Origin: JAJDXW01 sp965243335
Lineage (GTDB): Bacteria; Pseudomonadota; Gammaproteobacteria; HK1
DNA length: 64,000 nt
Direction of reading: 5' to 3'
Assembly: GCA_965243335.1 (NCBI GenBank)
Contig: OZ251545.1
Span: 2,728,001-2,792,000, forward strand
Below, piece after piece: positions 16,983 to 29,062 of the stretch. Position numbers and translations under genes: made by a program. Positions within the stretch are counted from its first letter, which is position 1. Each line of letters opens with the position of its first letter. The notes beneath the pieces are model-generated. The model made no database searches, had not been told where the DNA came from, and worked only from the letters and a program-made list of their open reading frames with translations.

Positions 16983-17198
16983 ATGGAGACCGCCACTCGA
17001 CGGATCAGGCGCCGACTCGAAGGAGACGGGTGGTTCCTGTCGCGTCACGGCGGGGCTCACGACATCTACCGACACCCGGAGATCGAGGGTATCGTGACCT
17101 TGCCGCGGCATCGGCAGGTCACTCCTGCGGTCGCCCGTTCCATCGCGAGGAAGGCCGGGTGGGTTTGGTCTGCAAACGGTCGGGAGAACAGGAGATGA
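16983..17198 (+). CDS. hicA: HicA-like mRNA interferase toxin
   Basis: 71 residues from ATG 16983. The dsRBD-like HicA fold is recognisable from RRLEGDGWFLSRHGGAHDIY, then RHPE, then VTLPRHRQVTPAVARSIARK. The catalytic histidine lies in the GGAHDIY segment (His26). It would cleave mRNA when unopposed, arresting translation. The stop overlaps the hicB start (ATGA), the usual toxin-first order for HicAB. Confidence 0.88.
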   Translation: METATRRIRRRLEGDGWFLSRHGGAHDIYRHPEIEGIVTLPRHRQVTPAVARSIARKAGWVWSANGRENRR

Positions 17199-17581
17199 AC
17201 CGGTATCCTGCGCTGATCGACGGGGAAACCGGCGCCTACGGCGTCACGTTCCCCGACCTGCCGGGGATCGTCGCCATGGGCGCGACCCTGGACGAAGCCT
17301 TGCTGAACGCCGAGGAAGCGCTCCGCGACTACGCCACCGAGACGGAGAAGGACGGACGGCTACTAGCCGCCCCGAGCGTGCCCGAAGACGTGTCGCCCGC
17401 CGCGGGCTCCACCCTCGTCACGGTCCCCCTGATTCGTCTCTCCGGTCGCAGCGTCCGCGCCAACCTGACCCTCGATGAAGGAGTGGTCGCGTTCATCGAC
17501 AGCGAGGCGCGAAGGAGGCGCATGACACGCACCGCGTTCGTGGAGTGGATGGCGCGCCGCATCGCGCAGGAGGGCGGATAG
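17195..17581 (+). CDS. hicB: HicB-like antitoxin
   Basis: 128 residues starting in the hicA stop (ATG 17195). The N-terminal partial RNase H-like fold (YPALIDGETGAYGVTFPDLP, then MGATLDEALLNAEEAL) binds HicA. The C-terminal part (LTLDEGVVAFIDSEARRRRM, then TRTAFVEWMARR) looks like a ribbon-helix-helix DNA-binding domain that would autoregulate the operon. GAGAACAGGAG lies just before the start. The HicAB pair may stabilise the adjacent defence genes. Confidence 0.9.
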   Translation: MNRYPALIDGETGAYGVTFPDLPGIVAMGATLDEALLNAEEALRDYATETEKDGRLLAAPSVPEDVSPAAGSTLVTVPLIRLSGRSVRANLTLDEGVVAFIDSEARRRRMTRTAFVEWMARRIAQEGG

Positions 17582-18109
17582 AGCCAGCGGCAGCCGCGTC
17601 GTCCGATGGATCGGACGGGCAGGGTCGGTATCCTCCGGCGTCCTCCGGATGCAGGGGTTCATGCAGCATCGAGCCGAAAGGCGACCTGTGGCGCGGAACA
17701 GTGCGTCGCGAGCGTCGTTGAGCGCGTGGGCGGCGTCGAGGTCGCTGACGGCGCAGGCGACGGCGCCGATCGGATCGGTGGCGGCGCCGGGCTCGAGAAA
17801 GCGCCGGCGTTGGCGAGGGACCCGAGGTTGAGGTTGTGGCAGAGGGCCATCGCGTCGCGGTCTCGGTAGCACTTCCCGACCCGGTTCGGCCTGCCGGCGT
17901 GCGCCGCCGTCAGCCCGAGGCGGCGTTCCCCTGACGGCGCGTCGCGCCGAAATCCTGCGAACGACGGGGTGATCGCCCGTATCGCGGGCGTCGGCTCTCG
18001 TCCATCCTGTGCCCCTGCAATCCGGTTGGGGGCGCCCCCATGAGCGTGCTACCGTTGTCCGCCGCCCGCATCCGGGGCACGCCGCCCCACCGCCACGAGG
18101 GGATCGCCC
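17582..18109. other. Gene-free stretch between hicB and the Uma2 gene
   Basis: I find no supportable gene in these 528 bases. On the minus strand a short open stretch (17659-17850) starts MALCHNLNLGSLANAGAF but then becomes Pro/Ser/Thr repetitive, as expected of a chance frame. A small palindrome, GCCCGTATCGCGGGC, lies near 17968-17982. The region is probably decayed DNA. Confidence 0.4.
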
Positions 18110-18979
18110 ATGCGCCAACCCGCTCTGTCCGTCTTCCCTCCTGCCGCTCCCTGCACCCTCTCCCGCGCTGCGGTTGAGGTCGAATACCCGAGCTCGGACG
18201 GCAAGCCCTTGGCCGAGAACGACGCCCAGCTCGCCGCCATCCTGTACGGGGTCGGGGCGTTGCGGGTGCACTACGCCGGGCGCAGTGACGTGTACGTGTC
18301 CGGGGACCTGCTCGTCTACTACAGGGAGGGGAACCCGCGAGTATCGGTGGCGCCGGACGTGTTCGTGGTGTTCGGGGTGGAGGACCGGGAGCGGATGAGC
18401 TACCGGGTGTGGGAGGAGGGGAAGGGGCCGGACTTCGTGCTGGAGGTGGCGTCGCCGAGCACGTGGCGCGAGGACGTGGGGCGCAAGCGGGCCGTGTATG
18501 CGGAGCTGGGGGTGAAGGAGTACTGGCTGTACGACCCGACGGAGGAGCACCTGAAGGCGGCGTTGTGGGGGTATCGTCTGGCGGGCGGCGGGTATGAGCG
18601 CCAGCCGCTGATGGAGTCGGTGGACGGGACGCAGTCCCTGTACAGCGAGACGTTGGGCCTGGACCTGTGGGCGAAGGACGGGAAGATGCGTTTCCATGAC
18701 CCGGAAACGGGCCTGGACCTCCTTAGCTATGACGAGGAGCACGACCGGGCTGAAAGGGAAGCTGCCGCCCGTCGGAACGCCGAAGGCCGGGCCGAACGGG
18801 AAGCCGCCGCGCGTCAACAGGAGGCCGCTGCGCGCCGGAATGCCGAGGCCCGGGCCGGGCGGGAGGCCGCCGCACGCCGGAATGCCGAGGTCCGAGCCGA
18901 ACGGGAAGCCGCCGCGCGCCGGGCCGCGGAGGCGCGGGTCGCGGAGCTGGAAGCGCTCCTCGACGCGAAGCGCGGCTGA
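18110..18979 (+). CDS. Uma2 family (DUF820) putative restriction endonuclease-fold protein
   Basis: 289 residues. The Uma2 core is clear: LSGDLLVYY-like VYVSGDLLVYYREG near residue 65, SVAPDVFVVFG near 80 (Asp), DFVLEVASPST near 107 (Glu, the E-x-S variant of PD-(D/E)XK) and KRAVYAELGVKEYWLYDP near 130. The last 65 residues are a repetitive coiled-coil tail of about five copies of (A/R)EREAAARRNAE-like units. Uma2 proteins are abundant in cyanobacteria and in gene-rich mobile regions; their biological role is not established. No partner gene is adjacent. Confidence 0.8.
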   Translation: MRQPALSVFPPAAPCTLSRAAVEVEYPSSDGKPLAENDAQLAAILYGVGALRVHYAGRSDVYVSGDLLVYYREGNPRVSVAPDVFVVFGVEDRERMSYRVWEEGKGPDFVLEVASPSTWREDVGRKRAVYAELGVKEYWLYDPTEEHLKAALWGYRLAGGGYERQPLMESVDGTQSLYSETLGLDLWAKDGKMRFHDPETGLDLLSYDEEHDRAEREAAARRNAEGRAEREAAARQQEAAARRNAEARAGREAAARRNAEVRAEREAAARRAAEARVAELEALLDAKRG

Positions 18980-19182
18980 GCGTTTGCCGCCCACCCGCCA
19001 TGGAAGGGGGCCTCCGTCCCGCTGGACCCGCCGGGGCCATCGCCGGTTCCGGCGCCGTGGTGGAGTAACGGACGACCCGCCCGGCAGGGAACGCCCCCCG
19101 GCCCGGGTATCATGCGGATTCCATTCTCCACGTCTGCCCGGCCGCCGTGCGGGGGGTGCGACGATGCCTGACGGAGGGAACG

Positions 19183-19695
19183 ATGGCGCTGATCGAGCAT
19201 CTGGAGCGGGAAGGCTGGCGCGAGTTCCTCGAAGAGACCTTTCGGTACGTCCTGGAGGTGCTGAAGGAAGACCGGCACAGGCATCTCGGGAGCTCCGGGG
19301 ACGATCTGAGGGCCTGGCTCGCCACCGGCGGGGTCGACCGGGTCCGCCACCGCCTCGAGGAGCAGATGACCCGGCGCGGCCTCCCTCCGTCCCGGCAGGC
19401 GGAGGTGAAGGAAGTGATCGAAGCGCTGGTGCGGGAGAACCGGGCGCCGCTTCTCGAGCTGACGGCGGCCGGGATCATCCCGGGCGGGGAGCGGGACGGG
19501 GCCGGAGGGGTGACGGCTGCGGACGTCCGGGAATGTCTCGACCGGCTGATGAAGGGCGAGCGTCCGTTCGAGGAATGGATGTACGCCCACGGCCATTCGG
19601 ATGAAGAGATTGCGGAGATCTACGGGGTGATCGATCGGTGGCTGGTGCAGCACGGCATCATCGACAAGCCCGGGCCGATGCCCCGGCGGCACTAG
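19183..19695 (+). CDS. Hypothetical protein, 170 residues
   Basis: Start at ATG 19183 after GGAGGGAACG; a GTG 36 bases earlier is possible. The protein is soluble, acidic and helical: MALIEHLEREGWREFLEETF at the start, a central amphipathic region, and a C-terminal block with ECLDRLMKGERPFEEWMYAH and IYGVIDRWLVQHGIIDKPGP. I recognise no family. Strong codon third-position G/C supports it as a real gene. It lies 295 bases before odhB on the same strand, but that spacing argues against one operon. Confidence 0.65.
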   Translation: MALIEHLEREGWREFLEETFRYVLEVLKEDRHRHLGSSGDDLRAWLATGGVDRVRHRLEEQMTRRGLPPSRQAEVKEVIEALVRENRAPLLELTAAGIIPGGERDGAGGVTAADVRECLDRLMKGERPFEEWMYAHGHSDEEIAEIYGVIDRWLVQHGIIDKPGPMPRRH

Positions 19696-19990
19696 CGCTC
19701 CCCTGCCCGCCGCCTCCGCCAAATCGCGAGACGGCATGGATGCGGACGGGATGCCGTTGCGGCCAGGCGCAAGACCAGCGGCGGCGGTGGAATCCCGGCG
19801 CGGCCCGCGGATCCGGCGGAGACGGCCGGAGTTTCCGAGTGTCGAGGGCCGCAGGATTGGAGTCCCGGGAGCCGGCCTTACAATACACTTCCTGCCCGCA
19901 ATCGTGATCGCAACCGCAACGCACCCGTGACCCTGGCCGCGGCCGCGCTCGGAGCGCAGCTTTCCGGTCGCCGGCGCGCGAGGCTCCGCC

Positions 19991-21277
19991 ATGCTGATAG
20001 ACGTCCGGATCCCGACCCTGGCCGAATCGGTCCCCGACGCGACGCTGCTCGCCTGGAAGTTCCGGGCCGGCGACCGGGTCGAGCGCGGGAGCGTGCTGAT
20101 CGAGCTGGAGACCGACAAGGTGGTGCTCGAGGTGCCGGCCCCGCAGGCCGGGACCCTCGCCGAGATTGTCCTCGAGGAAGGGGAGACCGGAGAGAGCGAG
20201 CAGATCATCGCGCGCATCGAGACGGAGGCGGAGGCCGGGGCCGAACCGCGCGACGATGGCGCCGAGCACGCCGCTGACGCGGGAGGCGCCGGGGCGGCGG
20301 CAGGCCCCGCATCCGAGCCCGTGATGGGGCCCGCCGCCCGGCGCCTCGCCGCCGAGCACGGGCTCGACCCCGCCGCCATCGCGGGGACGGGCAAGGATGG
20401 CCGGATCACGAAGGCGGACGTGCTCCGGCGCATCGAAGCGCCTCCATCTCCGCCGCCGGCGCCGGCCCCGACGCAGGCCCCTGCCGGACCGACCGAACCG
20501 GCCGGCGCAGCGCAGGAGCGCCCCGCCCCCCCCCGACCCGACGCTCCGCCGGCCCCGACCCCGGAGACGCCGTCGCGCGCCGAACGGCGCGAGCCGATGT
20601 CGCGCCTGCGGCGCCGCATCGCGGAACGGCTCCTCGAATCGCAGCGGAACGCCGCCATCCTCACCACCTTCAACGAGGTGGACATGCAGCCGGTCATGGA
20701 CCTCCGGGGCCGCTACCGCGAGGCCTTCGAGCGCCGCCACGGCGCGCGCCTCGGGTTCATGTCGTTCTTCGTGAAGGCGGCCGTGCAGGCCCTGGAGCGG
20801 TTCCCTCCCGTCAACGCCTTCATCGAGGGGGGGGACGTCGTCTACCACGACTACTGCGACGTCGGGGTCGCGGTCGGCTCCCCGCGGGGGCTCGTGGTCC
20901 CGGTGCTCCGCAACGCCGAACGCCTCTCCTTCGCGGCCGTCGAACGGGCCATCGCCCGGTTCGGGGAGCAGGCCCGGGACGGGTCGCTCTCGCTCGAAGA
21001 CCTCGTCGGCGGCACCTTCACCATCTCCAACGGCGGGGTGTTCGGATCGCTCCTCTCGACCCCCATCCTGAACCCCCCGCAGAGCGCGATCCTCGGGATG
21101 CACAAGACCCAGCCGCGCCCGGTCGCCGACGCGAACGGCGAGGTCGCGGTGCGCCCGATGATGTACCTCGCCCTCTCCTACGACCATCGCATCATCGACG
21201 GCCGCGAGGCGGTGCAGTTCCTGGCAGCCGTCAAGGAAGCCGTGGAAGACCCGGCCCGCCTGCTCCTCGAAGTCTGA
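19991..21277 (+). CDS. odhB: Dihydrolipoyllysine-residue succinyltransferase, E2 of 2-oxoglutarate dehydrogenase
   Basis: 428 residues. The N-terminal lipoyl domain has the lipoylated Lys43 in ELETDKVVLEV. After an Ala/Gly linker comes the E1/E3-binding domain (GPAARRLAAEHGLDPAAIAG, near 113-132). A second Pro/Ala linker precedes the catalytic domain with His399 and Asp403 in SYDHRIIDG. It transfers succinyl groups to CoA in the TCA cycle. The lpdA gene follows 13 bases after the stop, but no E1 (odhA/sucA) gene lies upstream in this window. Confidence 0.9.
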   Translation: MLIDVRIPTLAESVPDATLLAWKFRAGDRVERGSVLIELETDKVVLEVPAPQAGTLAEIVLEEGETGESEQIIARIETEAEAGAEPRDDGAEHAADAGGAGAAAGPASEPVMGPAARRLAAEHGLDPAAIAGTGKDGRITKADVLRRIEAPPSPPPAPAPTQAPAGPTEPAGAAQERPAPPRPDAPPAPTPETPSRAERREPMSRLRRRIAERLLESQRNAAILTTFNEVDMQPVMDLRGRYREAFERRHGARLGFMSFFVKAAVQALERFPPVNAFIEGGDVVYHDYCDVGVAVGSPRGLVVPVLRNAERLSFAAVERAIARFGEQARDGSLSLEDLVGGTFTISNGGVFGSLLSTPILNPPQSAILGMHKTQPRPVADANGEVAVRPMMYLALSYDHRIIDGREAVQFLAAVKEAVEDPARLLLEV

Positions 21278-21290
21278 CCTCGAGCTCCCC

Positions 21291-22745
21291 ATGCCTTCCC
21301 CCTCCTCCCGCCAGAACCCTCCGGACGACGCAGCCCCGCTCGACGTGGCGGTGATCGGCGCGGGACCCGGCGGCTACGTCGCGGCCATCCGCTGCGCCCA
21401 GCTCGGCCTGCGGACCGTGTGCATCGACCAATGGACCGACCCCCGCGGGCGCCCGGCCCTCGGCGGCACGTGCCTCAACGTCGGGTGCATCCCGTCGAAG
21501 GCCCTGCTCGACTCCTCGCACCACTTCGACAGCCTGTCCCGCCTCCTCCCGGAGCACGGCATCTCGGTGGACGGGGCGCGGATCGACATGGCCGCGATGC
21601 AGTCGCGGAAGAGCCGGCTGGTCGCCTCCCTCGGCCGCGGGGTCGCCGGGCTGCTCCGCAAGAACAGGGTCGAGGTGGTCACCGGCGCGGCCCGCCTGAC
21701 CGCGGACGGCGCGGTGGAGGTCGAGACCGCCGGCTCGCCGCCGCGCCCGCTCCGGCCCCGCCACGTCGTCCTCGCGACCGGCTCGGTCCCGGCCGCCATC
21801 GGCGCGGCCCCGACGGACGGGGCGCGCGTCGTGGACTCCGAGGGCGCCCTCGCCTTCGACGAGACGCCCCGGCGGCTCGCCGTCATCGGGGCCGGGGTCA
21901 TCGGCCTCGAGCTCGGGAGCGTGTGGAGCCGGCTCGGCGCCGAGGTCGTGCTCCTCGAAGCCCTGGACGACTTCCTGCCCGCCGCGGACCGGGACGTCGC
22001 GAAGGAAGCGCTCCACGTCCTCCGCCGGCAGGGCCTCGACGTGCGCCTCGGCCAGCGGGTCACCGGCTGCGAGCCGGGCGGCGAAACGGTGACCGTGCGC
22101 TTCGAGGACTCGGGCGGCGCGCACCGGATCGAGGCGGAGCGGGTGGTGGTCGCGGTCGGGCGCCGACCCGCCACCGAGGGGCTCGGCCTCGAGGCGGCGG
22201 GGGTCGAGCGGGACGAACGGGGGTTCGTGCGGGTGGACGGGTTCGGCCGCACGAGCCGGGAGAACGTCTGGGCGGTCGGCGACTGCGCGCCGGGGCCGAT
22301 GCTCGCCCACCGGGCGTCGGAGGACGGGGTCGCGGTCGCGGAGCGCATCGCGGGGCAGGCGAGCCGGCTCGACCATCGCGCCGTGCCGTGGGTGATCTAC
22401 ACCCACCCCGAGATCGCGTGGGTGGGCCGGACGGAGGCCGAGCTCGACGGGGCGGGCGTCGCGTGGCGCTCCGGGAAATTCCCGTTCGCGGCCTCCGGGC
22501 GCGCCCTCGCGGCCGGCGAGGCGGAGGGGTTCGCCAAGGTCGTCTGCGACGAGGCGACCGACGAGATCCTCGGCGTCCACGTGATCGGCGCGCAGGCCTC
22601 CGAGCTGATCGCCGAAGCGGTCACCGCCATGGCGTTCCAGGCGAGCGCCGAAGACCTCGCCCGCACCATCCACGCCCACCCGACGCGCGCCGAGATCCTC
22701 CACGAGGCCGCGCTCGCGGTGGACGAACGCGCCATCCATGTCTGA
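21291..22745 (+). CDS. lpdA: Dihydrolipoyl dehydrogenase (E3)
   Basis: 484 residues. FAD-binding VIGAGPGGYVAA (21-32), redox-active disulfide GGTCLNVGC (Cys61, Cys66), NAD-binding VIGAGVIGLELGSVWSRLGA near 200, second FAD segment VWAVGDC near 328, and the catalytic HAHPTRAE (His463, Glu468) are all intact. It reoxidises the lipoyl arm of the E2 subunit encoded directly upstream, 13 bases away, so the two are surely co-transcribed. A short acidic/Pro N-terminal extension of about 17 residues precedes the fold. Confidence 0.93.
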   Translation: MPSPSSRQNPPDDAAPLDVAVIGAGPGGYVAAIRCAQLGLRTVCIDQWTDPRGRPALGGTCLNVGCIPSKALLDSSHHFDSLSRLLPEHGISVDGARIDMAAMQSRKSRLVASLGRGVAGLLRKNRVEVVTGAARLTADGAVEVETAGSPPRPLRPRHVVLATGSVPAAIGAAPTDGARVVDSEGALAFDETPRRLAVIGAGVIGLELGSVWSRLGAEVVLLEALDDFLPAADRDVAKEALHVLRRQGLDVRLGQRVTGCEPGGETVTVRFEDSGGAHRIEAERVVVAVGRRPATEGLGLEAAGVERDERGFVRVDGFGRTSRENVWAVGDCAPGPMLAHRASEDGVAVAERIAGQASRLDHRAVPWVIYTHPEIAWVGRTEAELDGAGVAWRSGKFPFAASGRALAAGEAEGFAKVVCDEATDEILGVHVIGAQASELIAEAVTAMAFQASAEDLARTIHAHPTRAEILHEAALAVDERAIHV

Positions 22746-22932
22746 TCCCCGCGCCTTCCGCCTCCGCCGGCTTGCGGCGGCCTCGTCCGCCAGCGGGCCG
22801 CCCTCCTCCCGTGCGCGCCCGAGGACCCGCCCGCTCCCGCCCCGCTCCATCGGCCGCATGGCCCGGCCGGCCCGAGCCCCAGCGCTTGAGAATCAACCAG
22901 CTCGATAATCCAATTCGATAAGGATCGAAAGG

Positions 22933-25614
<2,682 letters not shown>

Positions 25615-25848
25615 ACGGGAGATCGGGCGGCCGGGACCCCGGGCCGCCGCCCGATCGCCCGAACGGGAATCCGGTGCGCGAGGTCGGAAACGGACCCGCC
25701 GCAGGGGCCTTCCCCAAGTCCTTCCCGGGGTCCTGCTCGGGGTCTTGCCCGGCGTCGCATCGGGGAGCCGCCCGCCGGGAACTCCGCTCGGCGCCGCGCC
25801 CGACGCGCCGCCCGAAGTGTCGGAGGGCGGGCGGCGCCTGATCGCCCG

Positions 25849-27201
25849 ATGGAGCCCTCCCCGCTCACCGCCCTCTCCCCCCTCGATGGGCGCTACGCCG
25901 GGCAGGCGGCGCCTCTTCGCGCATGGTTCAGCGAATTCGCCCTCATCCGGGCCCGGGTGCGGGTCGAGGCCGCGTGGCTCGCCTGGCTGGCGGCGGAGCC
26001 CGGCGTGGGGCCGGCGCCGGAGGCGGAAGCGCTCGCGCGCCTGGAGTCGGCGGTGGAGGGGTTCTCCGAGGAGGACGCGCTCGCGGTCAAGGCGATCGAG
26101 CGGACCACGAACCACGACGTGAAGGCGGTCGAGTACTTCCTGCGGGAGCGGCTGGCGCGGTGGCCGCGATTCGCCGGGTTCACCCACTTCGCCTGCACCT
26201 CCGAGGACGTCAACAACCTCGCGTGGGGCCTCCTCCTCCACGGCGCGCGGGATGTGGTGCTCCTCCCCGCCGTCGACTCGCTCGCCGCGTCGCTCCGGGC
26301 CCTCGCCCACCGCTACGCGGACACCCCGATGCTCGCCCGCACCCACGGCCAGCCCGCCTCCCCCACCACCATGGGGAAGGAGATCGCGAACGTGGCCGCG
26401 CGCGTCGAGCGGCAGCGCGGCCAGATCGCCGGCCAGCCCATCCTCGGCAAGATGAACGGCGCGACCGGCAGCTACAACGCCCACCTCGCGGCGTATCCGG
26501 ACGTGGACTGGCCGCGCCTCGCGAAGCGCTTCGTCGAGGCGCTGGGGCTCGACTTCAACCCCTGGACCACCCAGATCGAGCCGCACGACGGTCTGGCGGA
26601 GCTGTTCGGGGCGGTCGCACGGCTGAACACGGTGCTCGTCGACTTCGCCCGCGACGCGTGGGGCTACATCTCCCTCGGCTACTTCCGGAGCCGCGCGGCG
26701 GCGGGCGAGGTCGGCTCGTCCACGATGCCCCACAAGGTCAACCCCATCGACTTCGAGAACGCGGAAGGCAACCTCGGGCTCGCGAACGCGGTGCTCGACC
26801 ACCTCGCCCGGAAGCTGCCGGTCTCGCGGTGGCAGCGCGACCTGAGCGATTCGACGGCGCTCCGCAACCTCGGGGTCGGCCTCGGCTACAGCCTGGTGGG
26901 GTGGAAGTCGGTCGAGCGCGGGCTCGCGCGGATCGAGATCGACCGGGGGGCGCTCGAAGCCGACCTCGAACGCCATCCCGAGGTGCTCGCGGAGGCGATC
27001 CAGACCGTCATGCGCCGCCACGGCGCGGCCGGCGCCTACGAGGAGCTGATGGCCCTCACCCGGGGGGGGGCGGTGACGGCCGGGGACCTCCGCGATTTCG
27101 TCTCGGGGCTGGACCTGCCGGAAGAGGAGAAGGCCCGGCTCGCCGCCCTCCGGCCGGCCGACTACACCGGCCTCGCGGCCCGGCTCGCGCGGGAGGTCTG
27201 A
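25849..27201 (+). CDS. purB: Adenylosuccinate lyase
   Basis: 450 residues of the E. coli-type PurB subfamily, starting LTALSPLDGRYAGQAAPLRA. Conserved pieces include the TSEDVNNLAWGLLL region, THGQPASPTTMGKE and the fumarase/lyase signature GSSTMPHKVNP (residues 289-299). It acts twice in purine synthesis, releasing fumarate from SAICAR and from adenylosuccinate. The 234-base gap after acnA suggests its own promoter. It is followed by the first copy of the composite intergenic repeat. Confidence 0.94.
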   Translation: MEPSPLTALSPLDGRYAGQAAPLRAWFSEFALIRARVRVEAAWLAWLAAEPGVGPAPEAEALARLESAVEGFSEEDALAVKAIERTTNHDVKAVEYFLRERLARWPRFAGFTHFACTSEDVNNLAWGLLLHGARDVVLLPAVDSLAASLRALAHRYADTPMLARTHGQPASPTTMGKEIANVAARVERQRGQIAGQPILGKMNGATGSYNAHLAAYPDVDWPRLAKRFVEALGLDFNPWTTQIEPHDGLAELFGAVARLNTVLVDFARDAWGYISLGYFRSRAAAGEVGSSTMPHKVNPIDFENAEGNLGLANAVLDHLARKLPVSRWQRDLSDSTALRNLGVGLGYSLVGWKSVERGLARIEIDRGALEADLERHPEVLAEAIQTVMRRHGAAGAYEELMALTRGGAVTAGDLRDFVSGLDLPEEEKARLAALRPADYTGLAARLAREV

Positions 27202-27642
27202 TCCAGCCGGGCAGGGCCGAACGTGGCGGAGCCGGACCGCGGCATGTGCGCTGTTCGTAACCTATTGATATAGATAGTGGAGAGCGGGAGTCGAGATATT
27301 TTCTACCCCAGGGGGCCGGCGTTGTTCCAGGGTTTGGGGTCGGTTCGAGGGGCTTTTGGGCGGATTTCACCCCACGGCGGCGCTTGCACGGGTACGTCGT
27401 GGGGAACGGCGCGTCCTGGGAACGCTTGTGTCTCGCCCGCAGCGGACCGAAGGTCCGGGGGAAAAACGCCCGTAAACGAAAGTGCGGGCGGGACGCCCGC
27501 GTTCCCGGGACGCCCACGGACGTGCCCGCGAGAGGCATGCTTGGCGAAAATCCCCACCGCGCAGATACCTCCGAACTGGACCGGGCCGAATCCAAGCTGG
27601 ATATCGGATCGCCCGCCTCCGGGCGATCACGCCGGGAGAGCC
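27202..27642. repeat. Composite intergenic repeat, copy 1
   Basis: The unit spans about 27250-27580. It opens with an A/T-rich start (CTATTGATATAGATA), then the core GTTCCAGGGTTTGGGGTCGG at 27321 followed by TTCGAGGGGCTTTTGGGCGG and ATTTCACCCCACGGCGG, then an inner CCTGGGAACG...CGCGTTCCCGGG palindromic insert (about 27414-27510), and an outer end TTGGCGAAAATCCCCACCGC. The same order is found at 28383-28695 and, without the A/T start, at 40070-40310. No protein frame is credible in the stretch. Confidence 0.85.
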
Positions 27643-28113
27643 CTACTGGCCGGTCTTCCCGCCAGCCTCTCCCGCGGCCTCCTCCGCCGCCACCCACCAG
27701 TAGGGGTCGACCCGGGTGTCCGGTCCGTATTCCCCGATCGGAGGACCCCACTCCGCCGCCCCGCTCCCCCAGTAGCGTCCCGAATGGTCTCCCGGCCGGG
27801 GGTACGGCTGCGCCCACCGGTACTCCGCCCAGGGCGGGTAGCCCGGCGACGGCGGCGGACAGGCCGCGCGCGGATACGCGGGGAACGGGCCGTATGCGCC
27901 GTGGCGACCCCGAACCTCGCCGGCCGGCCCCGAAACGGTCGCCGCCGCGCCCGGCGGATGGGCGGCCGGGGCCCCGTCCGCCGTTGCGCCCCGAGACGGC
28001 GGGCTCGCGGAATCGCCGCTCCCGGTCTCGGCGAGGCGAAAGACGGCGACCAGCACCGCCACCAGGAGAAGCGGCCCCCAGAGCAGAGCCAGCCGGCCAG
28101 AATCGTCCTTCAT
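27643..28113 (-). CDS. Hypothetical membrane-anchored Pro/Gly/Tyr-rich protein
   Basis: 156 residues from ATG 28113, preceded by GGACGGGG. One N-terminal transmembrane helix (LALLWGPLLLVAVLVAVFRL) is followed by a low-complexity Ala/Pro/Gly stretch and a Tyr/Trp/Pro-rich C-terminus (YRWAQPYPRPGDHSGRYWGS). It probably sits in the inner membrane with the repeat-rich part in the periplasm. No family recognised. It is bounded on both sides by copies of the composite repeat, so it may have moved or been isolated with them. Confidence 0.55.
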   Translation of the reverse strand: MKDDSGRLALLWGPLLLVAVLVAVFRLAETGSGDSASPPSRGATADGAPAAHPPGAAATVSGPAGEVRGRHGAYGPFPAYPRAACPPPSPGYPPWAEYRWAQPYPRPGDHSGRYWGSGAAEWGPPIGEYGPDTRVDPYWWVAAEEAAGEAGGKTGQ

Positions 28114-28734
28114 GCGTACCCCGTCCGGTCCCCGATAAGACGCCGGATTCTATACGGGGCCGGACCCTTCCGAACCCGGAACAGGCCGCCCCCGCGCGCC
28201 GCGGAACCGCAAGGCCCCGGAGCTTCCCACGGGCGGCCAAGGGGAGCGCCAGGAGGCCGCCCGCGTGGATTCGGCGCCCAAGCCGCCATGCCGACCTCGC
28301 ATCGGAGCGAGGATGAACCGGCCGAGGCGGCCCGGGCGGCAGGCCCCGTTCCGGCTCACATGACGTTGGATGGTTGAGGCCCGTTCGCTATTCATAACTA
28401 ATTGATATAGATGAAATATAACAGGGATCGAGATATTTTTTACCCCACGGAGACGGCGTTGTTCCAGGGTTTGGGGTCAGTTCGAGGGGCTTTTGGGCGG
28501 ATTTCACCCCACGGCGGCGCTTGCACGGGATCCTGGGAACGGCGCGTCCTGGGAACGCGGGCGTCTCGCCCGCATTTTGGTTCACGGGCGCTTCACACCC
28601 TTGGGCGGGCGAGACGCCCGCGTTCCCAGGATCACCCGCGAGAGGTGTGCTTGGCGAAAAACCCCACGGCGCACATGCCTCGGTTCCGGGGGGTTGCATC
28701 CGGGTCGCGGGTTGTGCGATGCTTCGCGCTCCGG
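28114..28734. repeat. Composite intergenic repeat, copy 2, upstream of the initiator tRNA
   Basis: The first 270 bases hold nothing recognisable. The repeat runs from about 28383 (CTAATTGATATAGATGAAAT) through the core at 28459 (GTTCCAGGGTTTGGGGTCAG) to the outer end TTGGCGAAAAACCCCACGGC near 28652. The inner palindromic element occupies 28548-28630, with ends CCTGGGAACGCGGGCGTCTC and GAGACGCCCGCGTTCCCAGG. The tRNA gene begins about 40 bases after the repeat. The tRNA promoter must lie between, or within, the repeat end. Confidence 0.85.
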
Positions 28735-28811
28735 TGCGGGGTGGAGCAGGCTGGCAGCTCGTCGGGCTCATAACCCGAAGGTCGGAGGTTCAAATCCTCC
28801 CCCCGCTACCA
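28735..28811 (+). tRNA. Initiator tRNA-fMet (anticodon CAT)
   Basis: 77 bases including an encoded CCA (28809-28811). The anticodon CAT is at 28769-28771, inside a stem of three consecutive G:C pairs (GGG CTCATAA CCC), the hallmark of initiator tRNA. The acceptor stem pairs GCGGGG with CCCCGC, and the first base (T at 28735) faces T rather than a partner, keeping the 1:72 mismatch required of initiators. The T-loop reads GGTTCAAATCC. A terminator follows directly. Confidence 0.95.
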
Positions 28812-28817
28812 ATCACA

Positions 28818-28851
28818 GGCCGACGCCCGCAAACGGGTACCGGCCTTTTTT
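28818..28851 (+). terminator. Rho-independent terminator of the tRNA-fMet gene
   Basis: GGCCGACGCCCG pairs imperfectly with CGGGTACCGGCC around an AAA-containing loop, followed by TTTTTT. It starts seven bases after the tRNA 3' end. Stem plus T-run is the classic intrinsic terminator form. Confidence 0.85.
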
Positions 28852-29062
28852 ACGTCCGTCCCCGATTCCCACCGATCCGGGGGCCATGCCAAAGCCTTGC
28901 CATGCGGCCCGATCTTCGGGCCCTGGCGTTCCTCGTCAAGCAACGTCACACGTTCTCGAGCTCGTCGATGAGCGGCACGCTGCCCCGCCCGCGGCCCGGA
29001 CACGACGTAGTACGATTGGCGCGGCGGCCGGGGGGCGGCCGGTCCACCGCGGGAGGAGGCCC

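Noticed and set aside
17659..17850. Short minus-strand frame starting MALCHNLNLGSLANAGAF
   Set aside because: After the first 18 residues it becomes Pro/Ser/Thr repetitive. There is no ribosome site and no family match, so I left the stretch unassigned.
27277..28771. Several open frames across the composite repeats, with peptides such as GVSPA and GNAGV
   Set aside because: They arise from repeat DNA and lack a consistent start, ribosome site or protein-like composition. They are better described as repeats.
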